Source: Burkholderiales bacterium UBA6064 (GTDB taxonomy: Bacteria; Pseudomonadota; Gammaproteobacteria; Burkholderiales; Burkholderiaceae_B). From it: a stretch of DNA of 6,791 bases. The position numbers and the translations under genes were made by a program. Of the stretch, positions 6,121 through 6,791 are shown piece after piece; the first letter of the stretch is position 1; every line of letters starts with the position of its first letter. Below the pieces are notes generated by a model that made no database searches, was not told the DNA's origin, and saw nothing but the letters and a program-made list of their open reading frames with translations. The DNA lies in contig DIYC01000094.1 of assembly GCA_002428895.1 (NCBI GenBank), positions 1 to 6,791 on the forward strand, given 5' to 3'.

Positions 6121-6152
6121 TAGAAAACACCAGCTGTCGCTCGTGTTTTCTA
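6121..6152. repeat. Perfect 10-bp inverted repeat with 12-nt loop
   Basis: TAGAAAACAC (6121-6130) and GTGTTTTCTA (6143-6152) are exact complements around CAGCTGTCGCTC. No U-tract follows on either strand. It is the longest perfect inverted repeat I noticed in the noncoding DNA. Confidence 0.55.
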
Positions 6153-6216
6153 GGTGACATTTTGCTGCCTCAGTGATCGCTCAACCCATTCGGTTCTTAA
6201 TCCCCGTCCTTATGAC

Positions 6217-6241
6217 GCGAACTGTGCTGCGCACAGATCGC
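6217..6241. repeat. Strong hairpin with 3-nt loop
   Basis: GCGA (6217-6220) pairs with TCGC (6238-6241), one A-A mismatch follows, then CTGTGC (6222-6227) pairs with GCACAG (6231-6236) around TGC. Ten pairs with high GC in otherwise AT-rich DNA make it stand out; no T-run follows on the + strand. Confidence 0.5.
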
Positions 6242-6310
6242 TTGGCGTTGAGTCGCGCCTAAATTCATTGCACTGAACCAAAATCAAATCACAATTCGTC
6301 ATTGATTTAA

Positions 6311-6327
6311 GGGACTGTTGCATAACC
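6311..6327 (+). repeat. Candidate left terminal inverted repeat of the insertion sequence
   Basis: GGGACTGTTGCATAACC has the GG...CTGTTGCA pattern common at ends of many IS5- and IS6-like elements and lies at the expected distance before the transposase gene. The matching right end is outside the window. Confidence 0.5.
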
Positions 6328-6338
6328 TACTGCTAAGG

Positions 6339-6367
6339 TTCTGACTTAAGAATTGATTTGGTAAAAT
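6339..6367 (+). promoter_or_regulatory. Possible transposase promoter (extended -10)
   Basis: TGGTAAAAT at 6359-6367 reads as an extended -10 element. No good -35 is present at 17 bp (the best nearby is CTGACT at 6341-6346, spaced too closely). Position between terminal repeat and transposase start fits a weak insertion-sequence promoter. Confidence 0.25.
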
Positions 6368-6399
6368 ACAGCTTGTGATGAACAGCGCCTGTCTTGTAT

Positions 6400-6791
6400 A
6401 TGCCTAGCCAAACAGAAATAGTCAATCTTGAAAGTTTAATCAAAGCCAATCACCCCTATCGCTTATATAAAAATTTGCTGAACCTGAACATTGTTTCAGA
6501 GCAACTCTCGGACGTATCGTCCTGGTGTGGCCCCAAAGGGTTTACTGCAGAGCGTTTGTTTTTATGCCTTCTTTTGCAATTTATGGAAGATTTAAGCGAC
6601 CGAGAAACCGAAAGATTTATTGCGGAGAACTGCGCTGCCAAGTGGTTTTGCGGGTTTGGTTTAACTGAATTGACACCTGATCACAGTGTGTTTTGTAGAG
6701 CTCGACAACGAATTGGCACCAAACGTTTGTCTAATTTGTTTGCGTGCATAAGAGATCAACTCAAATCAAAAGGTTACATGAACGAAGTATT
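6400..6791 (+). CDS. IS5-type transposase, N-terminal 130 residues (3' end outside window)
   Basis: The frame starts with MPSQTEIVNLESLIKANHPY and is open to the window edge. Visible landmarks are the helical ERLFLCLLLQFMEDLSDRE region (51-69), AAKWFCGFGL (79-88), and TPDHSVFCRARQRIG (92-106). This last block is the D-H-S/T...R..R.R.G signature of the N-terminal transposase domain DUF772 (PF05598), which precedes the DDE catalytic core in IS5-like and related elements. The catalytic acidic residues would follow after residue 130 and are not seen. An in-frame TGA at 6379 limits upstream extension; the ATG at 6400 is chosen because the MPSQ start matches remembered relatives, although no clear ribosome binding site precedes it. 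Whether the element is intact cannot be judged. Confidence 0.85.
   Translation, partial: MPSQTEIVNLESLIKANHPYRLYKNLLNLNIVSEQLSDVSSWCGPKGFTAERLFLCLLLQFMEDLSDRETERFIAENCAAKWFCGFGLTELTPDHSVFCRARQRIGTKRLSNLFACIRDQLKSKGYMNEV

Larger units (their letters stand above)
5917..6310. other. Noncoding, structure-rich spacer before the insertion sequence
   Basis: No believable gene lies in these roughly 390 bases. It includes the 5' leader of the minus-strand gene and four inverted repeats: 5986-6004 (CTTG/CAAG plus flanking A/T pairs), 6088-6101 (ATTTGA/TCAAAT), 6121-6152 (10-bp perfect arms) and 6217-6241 (GCGA plus CTGTGC arms). A small noncoding RNA, a cassette-type recombination site or debris of an older mobile element would all fit; none can be proven by eye. 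Confidence 0.5.
6311..6791 (+). mobile_element. Insertion sequence, IS5-type, left end (truncated by window edge)
   Basis: A candidate left terminal repeat begins GGGACTGTTGCATAACC at 6311, preceded by TTAA as a possible target sequence, and about 90 bp later a transposase reading frame starts and runs off the window. The right end, the catalytic core and the duplicated target are not in view, so the exact boundary and subgroup are not proven. Confidence 0.7.

Noticed and set aside
5917..6310. Integron attC site or cassette array around the small minus-strand gene
   Set aside because: The spacing and inverted repeats suggested it, but I could not find paired core sites of the GTTRRRY/RYYYAAC type flanking the gene, nor repeated attC-like units.
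5154..6310. CRISPR array
   Set aside because: The direct repeats seen are single pairs, short and unevenly spaced; there is no series of 24-40 bp repeats with even spacers.

Overview
The window looks like accessory DNA from a gammaproteobacterium. I infer this from protein flavour, codon use and insertion-sequence type; there is no rRNA, tRNA or housekeeping gene to anchor it. By eye, base composition falls from moderately GC-rich on the left (about 1-1800) to clearly AT-rich on the right (from about 5150), which suggests a mosaic built from several acquisitions.

Left and centre (2-5153, all + strand) form one tightly packed gene row. (i) The 3' end of a DUF1016/YhcG-type PD-(D/E)XK nuclease gene. 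(ii) A 434-aa fusion of a RhuM-type N-terminal part to a second DUF1016 nuclease domain, overlapping (i) by 8 nt; its RhuM part seems to lack two internal blocks. (iii) A possible 26-codon bridging ORF starting on the stop of (ii). (iv) A 687-aa superfamily 2 DExH helicase/translocase with no nuclease domain that I can see. (v) A 406-aa GIY-YIG (T5orf172/Mug113-like) nuclease, overlapping (iv) by 8 nt. Overlaps and common direction indicate an operon whose promoter lies left of the window. RhuM and DUF1016 proteins are frequent companions of restriction-modification loci. A helicase without a nuclease, coupled to a separate nuclease, suggests a DNA-targeting defence module. No methyltransferase or specificity subunit is in the window, so self-recognition is either encoded upstream or works another way.

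Right (5154-6310) is AT-rich. It holds one small minus-strand gene of unknown function (5452-5916) with a good ribosome binding site, flanked by noncoding stretches with several inverted repeats, possible terminators and an insertion-sequence-end-like remnant next to the stop codon of the GIY-YIG gene.

Far right (6311-6791) is the left end of an IS5-type insertion sequence: a candidate terminal inverted repeat and the first 130 codons of its transposase, cut by the window edge. The insertion sequence marks the downstream side of the island as a site of rearrangement.
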